Source of the DNA: CAIYZT01 sp031385445
Lineage (GTDB): Bacteria > Pseudomonadota > Alphaproteobacteria > Rhodobacterales > Rhodobacteraceae
Direction of reading: 5' to 3'
DNA length: 64,000 bases
Assembly (NCBI GenBank): GCA_031385445.1
Contig: JANNBM010000051.1
Span: 124,001-188,000 of the forward strand
The notes under the pieces were generated by a model that searched no databases, was not told the DNA's origin, and saw only the letters and a list, made by a program, of their open reading frames with translations. The number at the start of each line of letters is the position of its first letter. Position 1 is the stretch's first letter. Of this stretch, positions 15,565 to 24,166 are shown piece after piece. Made by a program: the position numbers and the translations under genes.

Positions 15565-16887
15565 ATGAAGGGTTTCCTTAAAAACCCGGCACGGCTGGTG
15601 CCGTTGGCCTTTCTTTTGGTCATCGCGCTTGGAACCGCCGCCCTTATGGTGCCGATCGCCGCGACCGGACCACAGGCGCCGGGCTTTTTGACCGCGCTTT
15701 TTGTCGCCACCTCTGCGATTGGCGTGACCGGCTTGTCCACAGTTGACACCGCCACTTATTGGACGGGGTTCGGGCAGGGCGTCATCTATATCCTGTTCCA
15801 CATTGGCGGATTTGGCATCATGTCCGCCGCCACGCTTCTGGGCATGATCGTGTCGCGCCGCATCGGGCTTGGCCGCCAACTGGCCGTGCAATCCGAAGCG
15901 CGCGGCATTGCCCCGGTGGATGTGCGCTCGGTGCTGAAATTCGTGCTGGTGACGGCCTTGGTGATCGAGGCCATCGGCATCGCGATCTTGACCCCGCGCA
16001 TCATGTCCTATGGCGAGCCCTTTGCCGAGGCGCTTTGGCATGCGGCGTTTCACATCGGAGCCGCCTTTACCAATGCGGGCTTTTCCAATTACGCCGCAGG
16101 TTATACCCCGTTTGCGGGCGATTTGGTGATGCAGGCGCCCATCATGGCGGCGATCATTGTCGGCGGCCTTGGCCTGCCGGTGTTGCATGATCTGCGCGCA
16201 CGCAAGCGGAGCCGGTGGTCTTTGCATACCCGGCTGACGCTGTGGGGGTCTGCCGGATTGACCCTGCTTGGGACATGCGCCGTGCTGATCTTTGAATGGT
16301 CCAACCCCGGCACGCTTGGCACTATGGGCATCGGCGAAAAGGTGTTGAACGCGCTTTTTCACACGGTCAACACCCGCTCTTGCGGGCTGAACAGCTTTGA
16401 CACCGGCGCGATCACCGAAGAGACGATGATGCTGACCTATGCCTTCATGTTGACGGGCGCGGGCAGCGCGGGCACCGGCGGGGGCATCAAGGTGACGACG
16501 GTGATGATCATGATGCTTGCCGTCTGGAGCGAGCTGCGCGGCGATCCTGACACAACCGCCTTTGGCCGGCGTATCTCGCCCGGCGTTCTGCGCGAGGCGA
16601 TGACCGTCACGGCGCTGTCCGTCGGGATTTTGATGCTGGCCACCATGGTGCTGCGCGGGTTGACCGATCTGCCTTTGAACCGGCTGATTTTCGAAGCCAT
16701 CTCGGCCTTTGGCAATGTCGGCCTGTCTATGGGCATCACCGCCAAACTGCCGCCAGCCGCGCAACTTGTCATCATTGCCTTGATGTATCTTGGCCGTGTC
16801 GGCATCGTCACCTTTGCCATCGGCCTGGCCCTGCGCCCGCGCCGCACTGATTTCCGCTATCCAGAGGAGCGTCCAAGTGTTGGGTAA
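15565..16887 (+). CDS. ktrB: Potassium uptake channel subunit, TrkH/KtrB family
   Basis: This 440-residue membrane protein has the fourfold M1-P-M2 architecture. The filter regions read SAIGVTGLSTVD, GAAFTNAGFSNYAA, VNTRSCGLNSFD and FGNVGLSMGIT. It conducts K+ (usually Na+-coupled in KtrB) into the cell. The length is closer to KtrB than to the longer TrkH. The regulator gene begins inside its last codons (16877), so the two subunits are translationally coupled. Start ATG follows a GGGGGG tract. Confidence 0.93.
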   Translation: MKGFLKNPARLVPLAFLLVIALGTAALMVPIAATGPQAPGFLTALFVATSAIGVTGLSTVDTATYWTGFGQGVIYILFHIGGFGIMSAATLLGMIVSRRIGLGRQLAVQSEARGIAPVDVRSVLKFVLVTALVIEAIGIAILTPRIMSYGEPFAEALWHAAFHIGAAFTNAGFSNYAAGYTPFAGDLVMQAPIMAAIIVGGLGLPVLHDLRARKRSRWSLHTRLTLWGSAGLTLLGTCAVLIFEWSNPGTLGTMGIGEKVLNALFHTVNTRSCGLNSFDTGAITEETMMLTYAFMLTGAGSAGTGGGIKVTTVMIMMLAVWSELRGDPDTTAFGRRISPGVLREAMTVTALSVGILMLATMVLRGLTDLPLNRLIFEAISAFGNVGLSMGITAKLPPAAQLVIIALMYLGRVGIVTFAIGLALRPRRTDFRYPEERPSVG

Positions 16888-17551
16888 AAAATTCGTCCCC
16901 GCCACAGATTCTGTTGTGGTGATCGGCCTTGGCCGGTTTGGTGCCGCCGTTGCAAAAAGCCTGGCCGCCTTGGGCCATGACGTTCTGGGCATCGACGAAA
17001 ATGCGGATCTTGTGCAGGAAATGTCGGGCGTTCTGACCCATGTGGTGCAGGCCAACACCACAAATGTCGAAACCCTGCGGCAGTTGAATGTCGCGGATTT
17101 TCAGCATGGTGTGGTCGCCATCGGCTCTGATCTGGAAGCGTCGGTTCTGTCGGTTTTGGCCCTGTCCGAACTTGGCGTGCCCGACATCTGGGCCAAAGCG
17201 GTGACCGAGCGTCATGGCAAGATTCTGGAACGTACCGGCGCGCATCATGTCGTTTACCCCGAGGTGACGATGGGCGAGCGGGTGGCCCATCTCGTCACCT
17301 CGAAAATCATCGACTTCATCGAATTTGACGATGATTTCGCCATCGCCAAAACCCGCGCCCCTGTGGATGTTTTGAACAAAACCCTCGCCGAAAGCGAACT
17401 GCGCCGGGTTTACAACGTCACCATCGTCGGCATCAAACGCCCCGGCGAGGATTTCACCTATGGCCGCCCCGACACCCTGGTCCGCCCCGGTGATCTGCTG
17501 ATCGTCGCGGGCCCGACGCGTGAAGTCGAAGCTTTCGCAGGCAAGACATGA
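16877..17551 (+). CDS. ktrA: Potassium channel regulatory subunit, RCK (TrkA/KtrA) protein
   Basis: This 224-residue cytoplasmic regulator has an N-terminal RCK Rossmann domain (VVVIGLGRFGAAVAKSLAAL, then the acidic GIDEN). A C-terminal RCK_C domain ends with RPGDLLIVAGPTREVEAF. Nucleotide binding to the ring gates the KtrB pore. I chose GTG 16877, because GAGGAGC lies at ideal spacing and the product has the single-domain KtrA length. It overlaps ktrB by 11 bases and the next gene by four. Confidence 0.92.
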   Translation: MLGKKFVPATDSVVVIGLGRFGAAVAKSLAALGHDVLGIDENADLVQEMSGVLTHVVQANTTNVETLRQLNVADFQHGVVAIGSDLEASVLSVLALSELGVPDIWAKAVTERHGKILERTGAHHVVYPEVTMGERVAHLVTSKIIDFIEFDDDFAIAKTRAPVDVLNKTLAESELRRVYNVTIVGIKRPGEDFTYGRPDTLVRPGDLLIVAGPTREVEAFAGKT

Positions 17552-18150
17552 CCAAGCCGCCCCGCGCCTGGCAACGCATGCTTTCGGGTCGCAGGCTTGA
17601 CTTGCTGGATCCGACCCCGATGGACATCGAGATCGAGGATATCGCCCACGGTCTGGCCTTTGTGGCGCGCTGGAACGGCCAGACGCGCGGCGATTTCGCC
17701 TATTCGGTGGCCGAACATTCGCTGTTGGTCGAAGAGATTTTTGCGCGCACCGGCGGCGCTTTGGTGACGCCGCGCTGGCAACTCGCGGCCATGTTGCACG
17801 ACGCGCCGGAATATGTGATCGGCGACATGATCAATCCGGTGAAATCTGCGGTCGGCCCCGCCTATGGCGAGTTGGACCTGCGCCTGACCGCCGCCGTTCA
17901 CCTGCGCTTTGGTCTGCCCGCCGCGCTGCCTTTGCCGGTCAAGAAAGCCATCAAGGTGGCCGACAAGATTTCGGCTTGGCTCGAAGCGGTGAACATTGCC
18001 GGGTTCGCCATGGACGAGGCGGACAAGCTGTTCGGCAAGCCGCCCGCCGAGGTGATCCGGGGCCTTGGGATAAAGCTGCGCCCCCCTGCGCAGGTGCGGG
18101 CCGAGTACATCGCGCGCGTCTCGCAGCTTTTGGCGGCGATTTCGGGTTAG
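17548..18150 (+). CDS. HD-domain phosphohydrolase (YfbR-like)
   Basis: This 200-residue metal-dependent HD protein has the N-terminal AEHSLLVEEI histidine, the HD pair in AMLHDAPEYVIGDM near residue 90 and a downstream aspartate (VADKISAWLEAVN). Relatives act as 5'-nucleotidases or phosphatases on deoxynucleoside monophosphates. The exact substrate is not visible. It is translationally coupled to ktrA by an ATGA overlap. Confidence 0.85.
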   Translation: MTKPPRAWQRMLSGRRLDLLDPTPMDIEIEDIAHGLAFVARWNGQTRGDFAYSVAEHSLLVEEIFARTGGALVTPRWQLAAMLHDAPEYVIGDMINPVKSAVGPAYGELDLRLTAAVHLRFGLPAALPLPVKKAIKVADKISAWLEAVNIAGFAMDEADKLFGKPPAEVIRGLGIKLRPPAQVRAEYIARVSQLLAAISG

Positions 18151-18171
18151 ACTCCGGGCCTTTGTCGCGCA

Positions 18172-18200
18172 TTGACAGCACCTTTCCGGCTGCGCTAAGG
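18172..18200 (+). promoter_or_regulatory. Candidate promoter of the queuosine-precursor transporter
   Basis: TTGACA (18172-18177) is followed after 17 bases by CTAAGG (18195-18200), leaving a leader of about 50 bases. The leader holds a CCCC...GGGG hairpin. I could not match it to a preQ1 aptamer. Confidence 0.5.
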
Positions 18201-18258
18201 CAGATCGTCCCCAATCCCGGGGGCCAAGTCTCCGCGACCTTGTAAAAACGGATTCCAA

Positions 18259-18879
18259 ATGAAAACGCTTATTCTTGGCATTTGTGCCATGTCTGTCCTT
18301 GTCGTGGCTTCCAACATTCTGGTCCAGTTTCCGATCGGCAACTGGCTGACATGGGGCGCCTTCAGCTATCCATTGACCTTTTTGGTGTCTGAACTGGTGA
18401 ACCGGTTCGATGGCGTGGCCGCCGCCCGCCGTGTGGTGCTGGTCGGTTTCATCGTCGGTCTGGTCTGCTCGCTGATCGGCACCCAGATCATGGGCGAATT
18501 CGGCCCCTACGTCACACTGCGCATCGCGCTCGGTTCCGGCCTTGCGTTTTTCGTCAGCCAGATGCTCGATATCCACCTTTTCGACCGCCTGCGCCGCAGC
18601 GCGTGGTGGCGCGCGCCCTTGCTGTCCGGGCTGATCGCCTCGTCGATCGACACGGCGATTTTCTTTACCGTCGCCTTCTCCGCCGCCCTGATCTGGATCG
18701 AGCCTTCGAACGATGTGTCTTGGGCAACTGGCCCGGTTCCGCTGCTCGGCTTCGGCGCGCTCGTGCCGCTTTGGGCCTCTCTGGCGCTGGCAGATTGGGG
18801 TGTAAAAGTCCTTGTCGACCTCTTCGCCCTGATGCCGTTTCGGCTGGCCATCGGAAAAATTGCCGCAAATAGTGTGTAA
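18259..18879 (+). CDS. Queuosine precursor transporter (YhhQ/VUT family)
   Basis: This 206-residue membrane protein has about six hydrophobic segments and the family patterns ASNILVQFPIGNWLTWGAFSYP and FLVSELVNRFDG near residues 14-55. The family imports preQ0/preQ1-type precursors used for queuosine in tRNA. The protein begins MKTLILGICAMSVLVVAS. It has its own candidate promoter. Confidence 0.88.
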   Translation: MKTLILGICAMSVLVVASNILVQFPIGNWLTWGAFSYPLTFLVSELVNRFDGVAAARRVVLVGFIVGLVCSLIGTQIMGEFGPYVTLRIALGSGLAFFVSQMLDIHLFDRLRRSAWWRAPLLSGLIASSIDTAIFFTVAFSAALIWIEPSNDVSWATGPVPLLGFGALVPLWASLALADWGVKVLVDLFALMPFRLAIGKIAANSV

Positions 18880-18885
18880 AAAGTT

Positions 18886-18910
18886 TTGACAAACACAAAA
18901 TCTGTGTCAA
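18886..18910 (+). promoter_or_regulatory. TTGACA-containing inverted repeat ahead of the 18-codon unit
   Basis: TTGACA (18886-18891) and TGTCAA (18905-18910) form an interrupted palindrome with a 13-base centre, starting six bases after the transporter stop. The first arm is a perfect -35 box. The best -10 candidates (CAACCT at 16-bp spacing) are weak, which suggests either an activated promoter or an operator. Confidence 0.4.
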
Positions 18911-18949
18911 CCTCCCCCTATCGGCAACCATTTGAAAGGAGGTGATCCA

Positions 18950-19006
18950 GTGTCTAGAGTGATGTTGGAGAGTTGTGTCGGGACAGTCTTCGGGAGGGAT
19001 TTTTAA
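18950..19006 (+). CDS. 18-residue small ORF with an extended, near-maximal ribosome-binding site
   Basis: GTG at 18950 opens an 18-codon frame encoding MSRVMLESCVGTVFGRDF, ending TAA at 19004-19006. The 17 bases 18934-18950 are complementary to the expected 3' end of alphaproteobacterial 16S rRNA (CTGGATCACCTCCTTTC), with GGAGG seven bases before the GTG. So strong a site in front of so short a frame is unusual. I do not recognise the peptide. It could be a real microprotein or a leader peptide whose translation matters more than its product. Confidence 0.45.
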   Translation: MSRVMLESCVGTVFGRDF

Positions 19007-19077
19007 GGGCAGACCCTTGAAATGATCGCGAAGATTGGGCGATGGACCTAACTGGCCCACCTCCTAGAAACTCGGGA

Positions 19078-19110
19078 AGGGTCGCTGTTTACGGCGACCC
19101 TTTCTCTTTT
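19078..19110 (+). terminator. Intrinsic terminator between the small unit and arfB
   Basis: AGGGTCGC (19078-19085) pairs perfectly with GCGACCCT (19094-19101) across an 8-base loop and is followed by TTCTCTTTT. It lies 26 bases before the arfB start, so arfB expression needs read-through or a promoter within the terminator. Confidence 0.85.
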
Positions 19111-19135
19111 GCGCCTGCGCGGATAGCTTTGCCGA

Positions 19136-19558
19136 ATGTTGCGGATCACGGATTCAGTTCACATCGCCGACTGGGAATTGTCGGAAACCTTCGTGCGCTC
19201 TTCGGGGCCGGGCGGGCAGAATGTGAACAAGGTTTCAACCGCCGTCGAGCTGCGATTTGAAGCGGACCGTTCGCCCCATCTGACCCCGCAAGTCAAAGTC
19301 CGGCTGAAAAAGCTGGCCGGCCGGCGCTGGACGCTGGAAGGGTGCCTTGTGCTGCAGGTCGAAGACACCCGCTCGCAAGCGCAAAACCGCGAACTTGCCC
19401 GAGAGCGCCTTGCCGATCTGATCCGCGCCGCCCTTGTTGTGCCCAAACGGCGCATCGCGACCAAGCCAACCTTGGGCAGTCAGCGCCGTCGGATCGCCGC
19501 CAAAGTGCAGCGCGGCGAGATCAAGGCGGGTCGCGGCAAGGTCGAAGATGAAGAGTAA
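19136..19558 (+). CDS. arfB: Alternative ribosome-rescue factor / peptidyl-tRNA hydrolase ArfB
   Basis: This 140-residue release-factor-like protein frees stalled ribosomes by hydrolysing peptidyl-tRNA without a stop codon. The catalytic GGQ is in SSGPGGQNVNKVSTAVEL near residue 25. A basic C-terminal tail (RRRIAAKVQRGEIKAGRGK), which inserts in the mRNA channel, is complete. The ribosome-binding site is weak. It lies directly downstream of a terminated short transcript and overlaps the following kinase gene by 11 bases. Confidence 0.93.
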   Translation: MLRITDSVHIADWELSETFVRSSGPGGQNVNKVSTAVELRFEADRSPHLTPQVKVRLKKLAGRRWTLEGCLVLQVEDTRSQAQNRELARERLADLIRAALVVPKRRIATKPTLGSQRRRIAAKVQRGEIKAGRGKVEDEE

Positions 19559-20495
19559 AAGCGCGGCCACGGCGCTTCATAAACTGGCCGCCGAGGCAGC
19601 CGGACATTGGAACGGCACCGTCACCAAATTGATCGTAAACCGCGAAAACGCCGTCTTTGAAATGCAAACTCCATCCGGCCGTGCAGCGTTGCGATTGCAC
19701 CGGCAGGGGTACCAAAGCGATGCCGCGGTCACGTCAGAGCTGTGGTGGTGCACCGCCCTCGCCGCCGCCGGGGTCAGCGTTCCGACCGCGTTGAAGGCAG
19801 ATCAGGGGTATCTTGTTACCCTGCCAAACGGGCAGAAGGCCTCGGCCATCGCCTGGGTTGAGGGGCAGGCCATTGGCGCGGCCCGGCGGCCATTTGAGCT
19901 GCCCCTTGATACCCTTCTGGCTCTGCACCACCAGTTGGGCCAGCTTTTGTCTTCGGTTCATCGCAAGACGGACCAGCTGACATTGCCGCCAGATTTTGCC
20001 CGCTCCCGCTGGGACATTCCCGGGTTGGTGGGCGAGGCCCCCTTTTGGGGACGGTTTTGGGACCATCCCGCCGCCACCCCGCGCCAGCGCGATCTGCTGC
20101 TGCGCGCCCGCGAATTTCTGCAAGACCGGCTGCACCGGTATGTGGCCAGGGGCGGCGATTTTGGCCTGATCCACGCCGACGTTCTGCGCGAAAATGTGTT
20201 TGTGGACGGCCGCTCACTCACCCTGATCGACTTCGACGACAGCGGTTTTGGCTTTCGTCTTTACGATTTGGGAACCGCGCTGTCGCAAAGCCTTGACGAG
20301 CCGGCGTATGTCCGGATCAGGGACGCGCTGATGCAGGGGTATGGAACGCAAGACATTGAAATGGTTGAGCTGTTCACTCTGGCCCGCTGCTGTGCGTCAG
20401 TGGGATGGATGATGCCAAGACTGGCACCGGGTGACGAGATCCATCAAAAACACCTCACGCGAGCCTGTGATTTGGCTGAAAAATTGCTGCCCTAA
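19548..20495 (+). CDS. APH/choline-kinase-like phosphotransferase
   Basis: This 315-residue protein carries the Brenner-type catalytic loop LIHADVLRENV near residue 205 and the metal-binding IDFDD near 225. Related families include SrkA, homoserine kinase II and aminoglycoside phosphotransferases. The substrate is not visible. The ATG at 19548 starts inside the last codons of arfB, so the two are likely co-translated. A longer frame begins within arfB but has no ribosome-binding site. The gene converges with pncB, sharing four bases at the stops. Confidence 0.82.
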   Translation: MKSKSAATALHKLAAEAAGHWNGTVTKLIVNRENAVFEMQTPSGRAALRLHRQGYQSDAAVTSELWWCTALAAAGVSVPTALKADQGYLVTLPNGQKASAIAWVEGQAIGAARRPFELPLDTLLALHHQLGQLLSSVHRKTDQLTLPPDFARSRWDIPGLVGEAPFWGRFWDHPAATPRQRDLLLRAREFLQDRLHRYVARGGDFGLIHADVLRENVFVDGRSLTLIDFDDSGFGFRLYDLGTALSQSLDEPAYVRIRDALMQGYGTQDIEMVELFTLARCCASVGWMMPRLAPGDEIHQKHLTRACDLAEKLLP

Positions 20496-21784
20496 ACCTG
20501 TAGCACTTGCGCCGTCTGTTGCCCGACGTGAAACACCCGTTTGTACCGCTCTATCTCCGCGGCCGGACCCATCGCCTTATTCGGATTGTCGGAAAGTTTG
20601 ACCGTCGGCCGCCCGTTCGCCGAAACGGCCTTGCACACCATGCTGAACGGCGCGAGCCGGTCACCGGATGCCAAGCCATTGAAATCATTTGTAAGCATCG
20701 TGCCCCAGCCAAAGGACACCTTCACGCGCCCGCTGAACCTTGCAGACAGGGCCTCGATCTCAGGCACATCAAGCCCGTCGGAAAAAATCACCAACTTTTC
20801 CGTGGGATCCTCGCCGCGATCCTTCCACCAGCGGATCGCCGTCTCCGCCCCGGTTGCAGCATCGCCGCTGTCTATGCGGATGCCGGTCCAACTGGCCAGC
20901 CAATCGGGCGCATTGCGCAAAAATCCCTCGGTCCCATAGGTGTCGGGCAACATGATTCGCAGGTTTCCGTCATGTTCGTCCTGCCAATCGGCCAAGACCT
21001 GATAAGGTGCCTTTGCAAGTTCGGCGTCAGAATTGGCCAGCGCGGAATAGACCATCGGCAATTCATGCGCGTTGGTGCCGATGGCTTCGATATCGCTGCG
21101 CATGGCGATGCGGCAATTGGATGTGCCGGTAAACCGATCCCCCAGACCCTCGCGCATCGCCTGAACGCACCAATCCTGCCACAAAAAGCCGTGCCTTCTG
21201 CGGGTTCCAAAATCCGCGATGCGCAAATTGGGGATCGCCCGCAAGCGTTCGATCTTCTCCCACAGCCTGGCCATGGCCCGCGCATACAACACCTGCAGTT
21301 CGAACTTTCCCATTTCGCGCAGCACCGCGCGGCTGCGCAGTTCCATCAAAACCGAAAGCGCAGGAATCTCCCACAGCATAACCTCGGGCCAGGAGCCTTC
21401 GAAGCTCAACTCGAACTGACCGTCGCGCTTTTCCAGATGATAGGCCGGAAGGCGCATGTTTTCGAACCACTCCATAAAGTCGGACCGGAACATCTGCCGT
21501 TTGCCGTAAAAGGTATTGCCGCGCAGCCAGGTGCTTTCGCCCCGCGACAGGGACAAAGAGCGCACATGATCCAACTGCTCGCGCACCTCACCTTCGTCGA
21601 TCACTTCGGCAAGGCGGATCTTGGACGAGCGGTTCATCACACTGAACGCCACCCGCGTGTCCGGCTTGTTTCGGAAAATAGACTGGCACATCAGCAGCTT
21701 GTAAAAATCGGTGTCAATCAATGACCGGACAATCGGATCAATTTTCCAATTGTGGTTGTAAACCCGCGTGGCGATATCAACCAT
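20492..21784 (-). CDS. pncB: Nicotinate phosphoribosyltransferase
   Basis: This 430-residue enzyme of NAD salvage couples nicotinate and PRPP into nicotinate mononucleotide with ATP hydrolysis. The N-terminal SLIDTDFYKLLMCQSIF and the segment GTNAHELPM, carrying the phosphorylated histidine, are typical of the PncB family. FISDGLDVPEI-like residues (VIFSDGLD) follow. It is on the same strand as the sensor kinase and pncA, which lie upstream. Confidence 0.96.
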   Translation of the reverse strand: MVDIATRVYNHNWKIDPIVRSLIDTDFYKLLMCQSIFRNKPDTRVAFSVMNRSSKIRLAEVIDEGEVREQLDHVRSLSLSRGESTWLRGNTFYGKRQMFRSDFMEWFENMRLPAYHLEKRDGQFELSFEGSWPEVMLWEIPALSVLMELRSRAVLREMGKFELQVLYARAMARLWEKIERLRAIPNLRIADFGTRRRHGFLWQDWCVQAMREGLGDRFTGTSNCRIAMRSDIEAIGTNAHELPMVYSALANSDAELAKAPYQVLADWQDEHDGNLRIMLPDTYGTEGFLRNAPDWLASWTGIRIDSGDAATGAETAIRWWKDRGEDPTEKLVIFSDGLDVPEIEALSARFSGRVKVSFGWGTMLTNDFNGLASGDRLAPFSMVCKAVSANGRPTVKLSDNPNKAMGPAAEIERYKRVFHVGQQTAQVLQV

Positions 21785-21862
21785 TGACCGGCTCCCTTTG
21801 GAGTCTTTTAGAACGGGATCAAGGGGTTGAAAACTGCAATTCTGGTACGGGCCGTTGAAAAC

Positions 21863-24133
21863 TCAGGCGGTCTTGGCGGATTGTTCCAGTTTGGCCTTGC
21901 GGCAATGGTCCGAGATGGTTCGAAACAGGACCTCACGTCGGAAGGGTTTGACCAGAAAGTCATCAAAACCGGCTTCCGTGCAGGCCTGACGATCTTCAAG
22001 CTGGTCTGAGGCAGTCAGGGCAAGGATCGGGCATCGTGGCCGTCCCAATTGCCGCTCTTTCAAACGAATCTCGCGAACGGCGGTCAAACCGTCCATCACC
22101 GGCATCGAAACGTCCATCAAGATCAGGTCCGGCGCGAGGTCTTCCCAGGCCTGTACGGCCGAAAGCCCATCTTCGACTTCGAACAGATCCGCCACTTGCC
22201 CGGTCAATACTTTCCGTAAGATCAACATGTTGGTTCGGTTATCTTCGGCCACCAAAAGCCGCAGGCCGGCGGTTTGGGTTGGCGCGGCAACGGTAGCCAC
22301 GGGCAGAGCGGTCAATGCCGCAGCAAATGGCGCGGCAAAAATGAAACAGGATCCGGCCCCGCGTTGGCTGGTCACCGAGATGCGGCCGCCCATCTGTTCG
22401 GCGAGCATCGCGGAAATCGTAAGTCCAAGTCCCGTTCCGCCAAACCGGCGCGAGATCGAATCGTCTTCTTGGGTAAAGCTGTCAAAAATGGAGGCCATCC
22501 GCGCCGGATCAATTCCAATACCCGTGTCCCGCACCCGGAATTCCAAGCCATCCGCGGTCCGGGCCAACTCCACCGCGACGCTGCCAATGGCGGTAAATTT
22601 CAACGCATTGCCAACGAGATTGATCAAAATCTGCCGCAGCTTTCCCTGATCGCCGTGCACAAAAAGACCATCCCCCGCCAGATCTTCTGGTGGTTGGAAG
22701 AGTAGATCCAAGCCCTTCTTGCGGGCTTCGTGTGTCAGCAGACGCAGGACATTCTGTATGGTTGCAAGGACATCAAACGCCTTGTTGTCCAACGCCGAGG
22801 TGCCGGATTGAAGTTTGGACAGATCCAGAATGTCATTGATCAATCGCAACAAGGAACGCCCCGATTCCAGAACGGTTTCGACGTATTCGCGCTGAAGCGT
22901 GTTCATCGGCGTTTCAATCAAAAGCTCGGAAATACCGATGACGCCGTTTAGCGGGGTGCGGATCTCATGGCTCATGTTCGCCAAAAAGCGCGATTTCATC
23001 TGGGCGGCGGCTTCGGCATTCTCTCGGGCTTGGGCCAGCTCGGCCTCCCGCTGCTTTGCTTGCGTTATTTCCCGCTCAATCGCGAGATACGCCACAAACT
23101 GACCCTCGGCATCGTGGATCGGAATGATCGAGGTGTCGACCCAATAGCCCGCGCCGCTTTTGCCCCGATTGAAGATTTCGATCCGGAGTGGTGTTTTATT
23201 TTGACGGGAATCTCGTAACTTTTCAATGGTTTCCGGGGCCGTTTCCGGCGCGTTCAAAAGATCGTAGGGACGCTGTCCAACTGCATCGTCAAAGGCGAAT
23301 CCGGTGATCCTGGTAAAGGCCTCGTTCACCCATGTGTAGCGGTCATCGGCGTCCAGAAAAACGATGGCGTCGTTGGCATGTTGCGCCGCAAGCGCCAGCC
23401 ATTGATCCATTTTTCCGCTTGCGATGGCTTCGTCTTTACCGCGTCGCAATTCGGCATTCCGGTTGAACATGGAGCGTTCAACAGTTTGATGCTTGGCAAA
23501 GCCGCGTTCGACCTGGCGGATGAACATGATGGTGGTGAGAACCAGGATCCCCGCCGAAGCCAGGAAAAGAAAGACGCTCTTGGGCGTTTCATGCGGGTGG
23601 ACGGAGCCGTCAATCACCATAAAGGCCATGGCAATGCTGATGACGGCAAATTTTGCATCCGCGCCGAGCCGGAAATAGGGTCTGGCGATGCCGATATCAA
23701 TGGCGACGCCGACCAGAAAAGCCACGACGAAAAAGGACACTTCAGGAACGTTGGCGGACCGCAGGCAAAGTTCCAGCGCAAGCATCAGTGCTGAAACCTG
23801 TAGTGCGCCGCTCACGGCGGCGAGGCGATGCAGGTTTGCGTTTATCGCGCCGTTGCGCATTTTTTGCGACAAATGGCGCAATGCCAAACAGTCGAACGCG
23901 TCACCGGCGACGATCAGGGCAGCCACAATCAACCCCAAAATCGCGGAAATACCGATCCCGACAACCACCGCGCCAAGCAGACCAAGCACTTGCCGGTTCC
24001 AGAAGTAGCGCACCCGCCCCAAAGCAAAGCGCAGCAACAGCCCATCAGGACCGGTGTGGGCGTCGAATTCGGCGGACGCTATTTCTGCTGGCGATACGGT
24101 CAAGCTGAGGCCCTGATTGCGGGAGGTTCCCAA
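21863..24133 (-). CDS. Membrane hybrid sensor histidine kinase (PAS-HisKA-HATPase-REC)
   Basis: This 756-residue protein has about six membrane helices (residues 48-210). A PAS domain (about 247-358) precedes HisKA with H389 in NMSHEIRTPLNG, an HATPase with NLVGNALKF (505-513) and FGGTGLGLTIS, and a C-terminal receiver with phospho-acceptor D674 and K729. It should autophosphorylate and relay internally to the receiver; an external HPt would be needed to pass the signal on. Only a TTG (24133) is available as an upstream start, so the N-terminus is uncertain. It lies between pncA and pncB on the same strand. Confidence 0.9.
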   Translation of the reverse strand: MGTSRNQGLSLTVSPAEIASAEFDAHTGPDGLLLRFALGRVRYFWNRQVLGLLGAVVVGIGISAILGLIVAALIVAGDAFDCLALRHLSQKMRNGAINANLHRLAAVSGALQVSALMLALELCLRSANVPEVSFFVVAFLVGVAIDIGIARPYFRLGADAKFAVISIAMAFMVIDGSVHPHETPKSVFLFLASAGILVLTTIMFIRQVERGFAKHQTVERSMFNRNAELRRGKDEAIASGKMDQWLALAAQHANDAIVFLDADDRYTWVNEAFTRITGFAFDDAVGQRPYDLLNAPETAPETIEKLRDSRQNKTPLRIEIFNRGKSGAGYWVDTSIIPIHDAEGQFVAYLAIEREITQAKQREAELAQARENAEAAAQMKSRFLANMSHEIRTPLNGVIGISELLIETPMNTLQREYVETVLESGRSLLRLINDILDLSKLQSGTSALDNKAFDVLATIQNVLRLLTHEARKKGLDLLFQPPEDLAGDGLFVHGDQGKLRQILINLVGNALKFTAIGSVAVELARTADGLEFRVRDTGIGIDPARMASIFDSFTQEDDSISRRFGGTGLGLTISAMLAEQMGGRISVTSQRGAGSCFIFAAPFAAALTALPVATVAAPTQTAGLRLLVAEDNRTNMLILRKVLTGQVADLFEVEDGLSAVQAWEDLAPDLILMDVSMPVMDGLTAVREIRLKERQLGRPRCPILALTASDQLEDRQACTEAGFDDFLVKPFRREVLFRTISDHCRKAKLEQSAKTA

Positions 24134-24166
24134 AATCTAAGGCAGCACGCTTAAGAAATGCTGAAC

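Larger units (their letters stand above)
18920..19110 (+). ncRNA. Structured short transcript with a self-sequestering ribosome-binding site, upstream of arfB
   Basis: About 190 bases between the transporter and arfB look like one short transcript. AGGAGGTG (18937-18944) can pair with CACCTCCT (19058-19065). After a 2x2 internal loop, CCAGT (18947-18951) pairs with ACTGG (19051-19055), burying the ribosome-binding site and GTG start of an 18-codon ORF. Inside the loop, AAGGG-CAGA-CCCTT and ATCGC-(9)-GCGAT form small hairpins. A strong terminator follows. It may act as a small RNA, as an mRNA for a tiny peptide, or as a leader attenuating arfB. Confidence 0.55.

Noticed and set aside
15730..15750. 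DnaA-box-like TTGTCCACA
   Set aside because: Isolated match inside ktrB coding sequence; no cluster.
18201..18258. preQ1 riboswitch ahead of the queuosine-precursor transporter
   Set aside because: The leader has a small GC hairpin, but I could not place the conserved preQ1-I, -II or -III aptamer bases. Left as a plain leader.
18934..18950. Fragment of a 16S rRNA gene end on the minus strand
   Set aside because: The 17-base identity to the 16S 3' end is explained by its role as an extended ribosome-binding site. No further 16S or spacer similarity flanks it.
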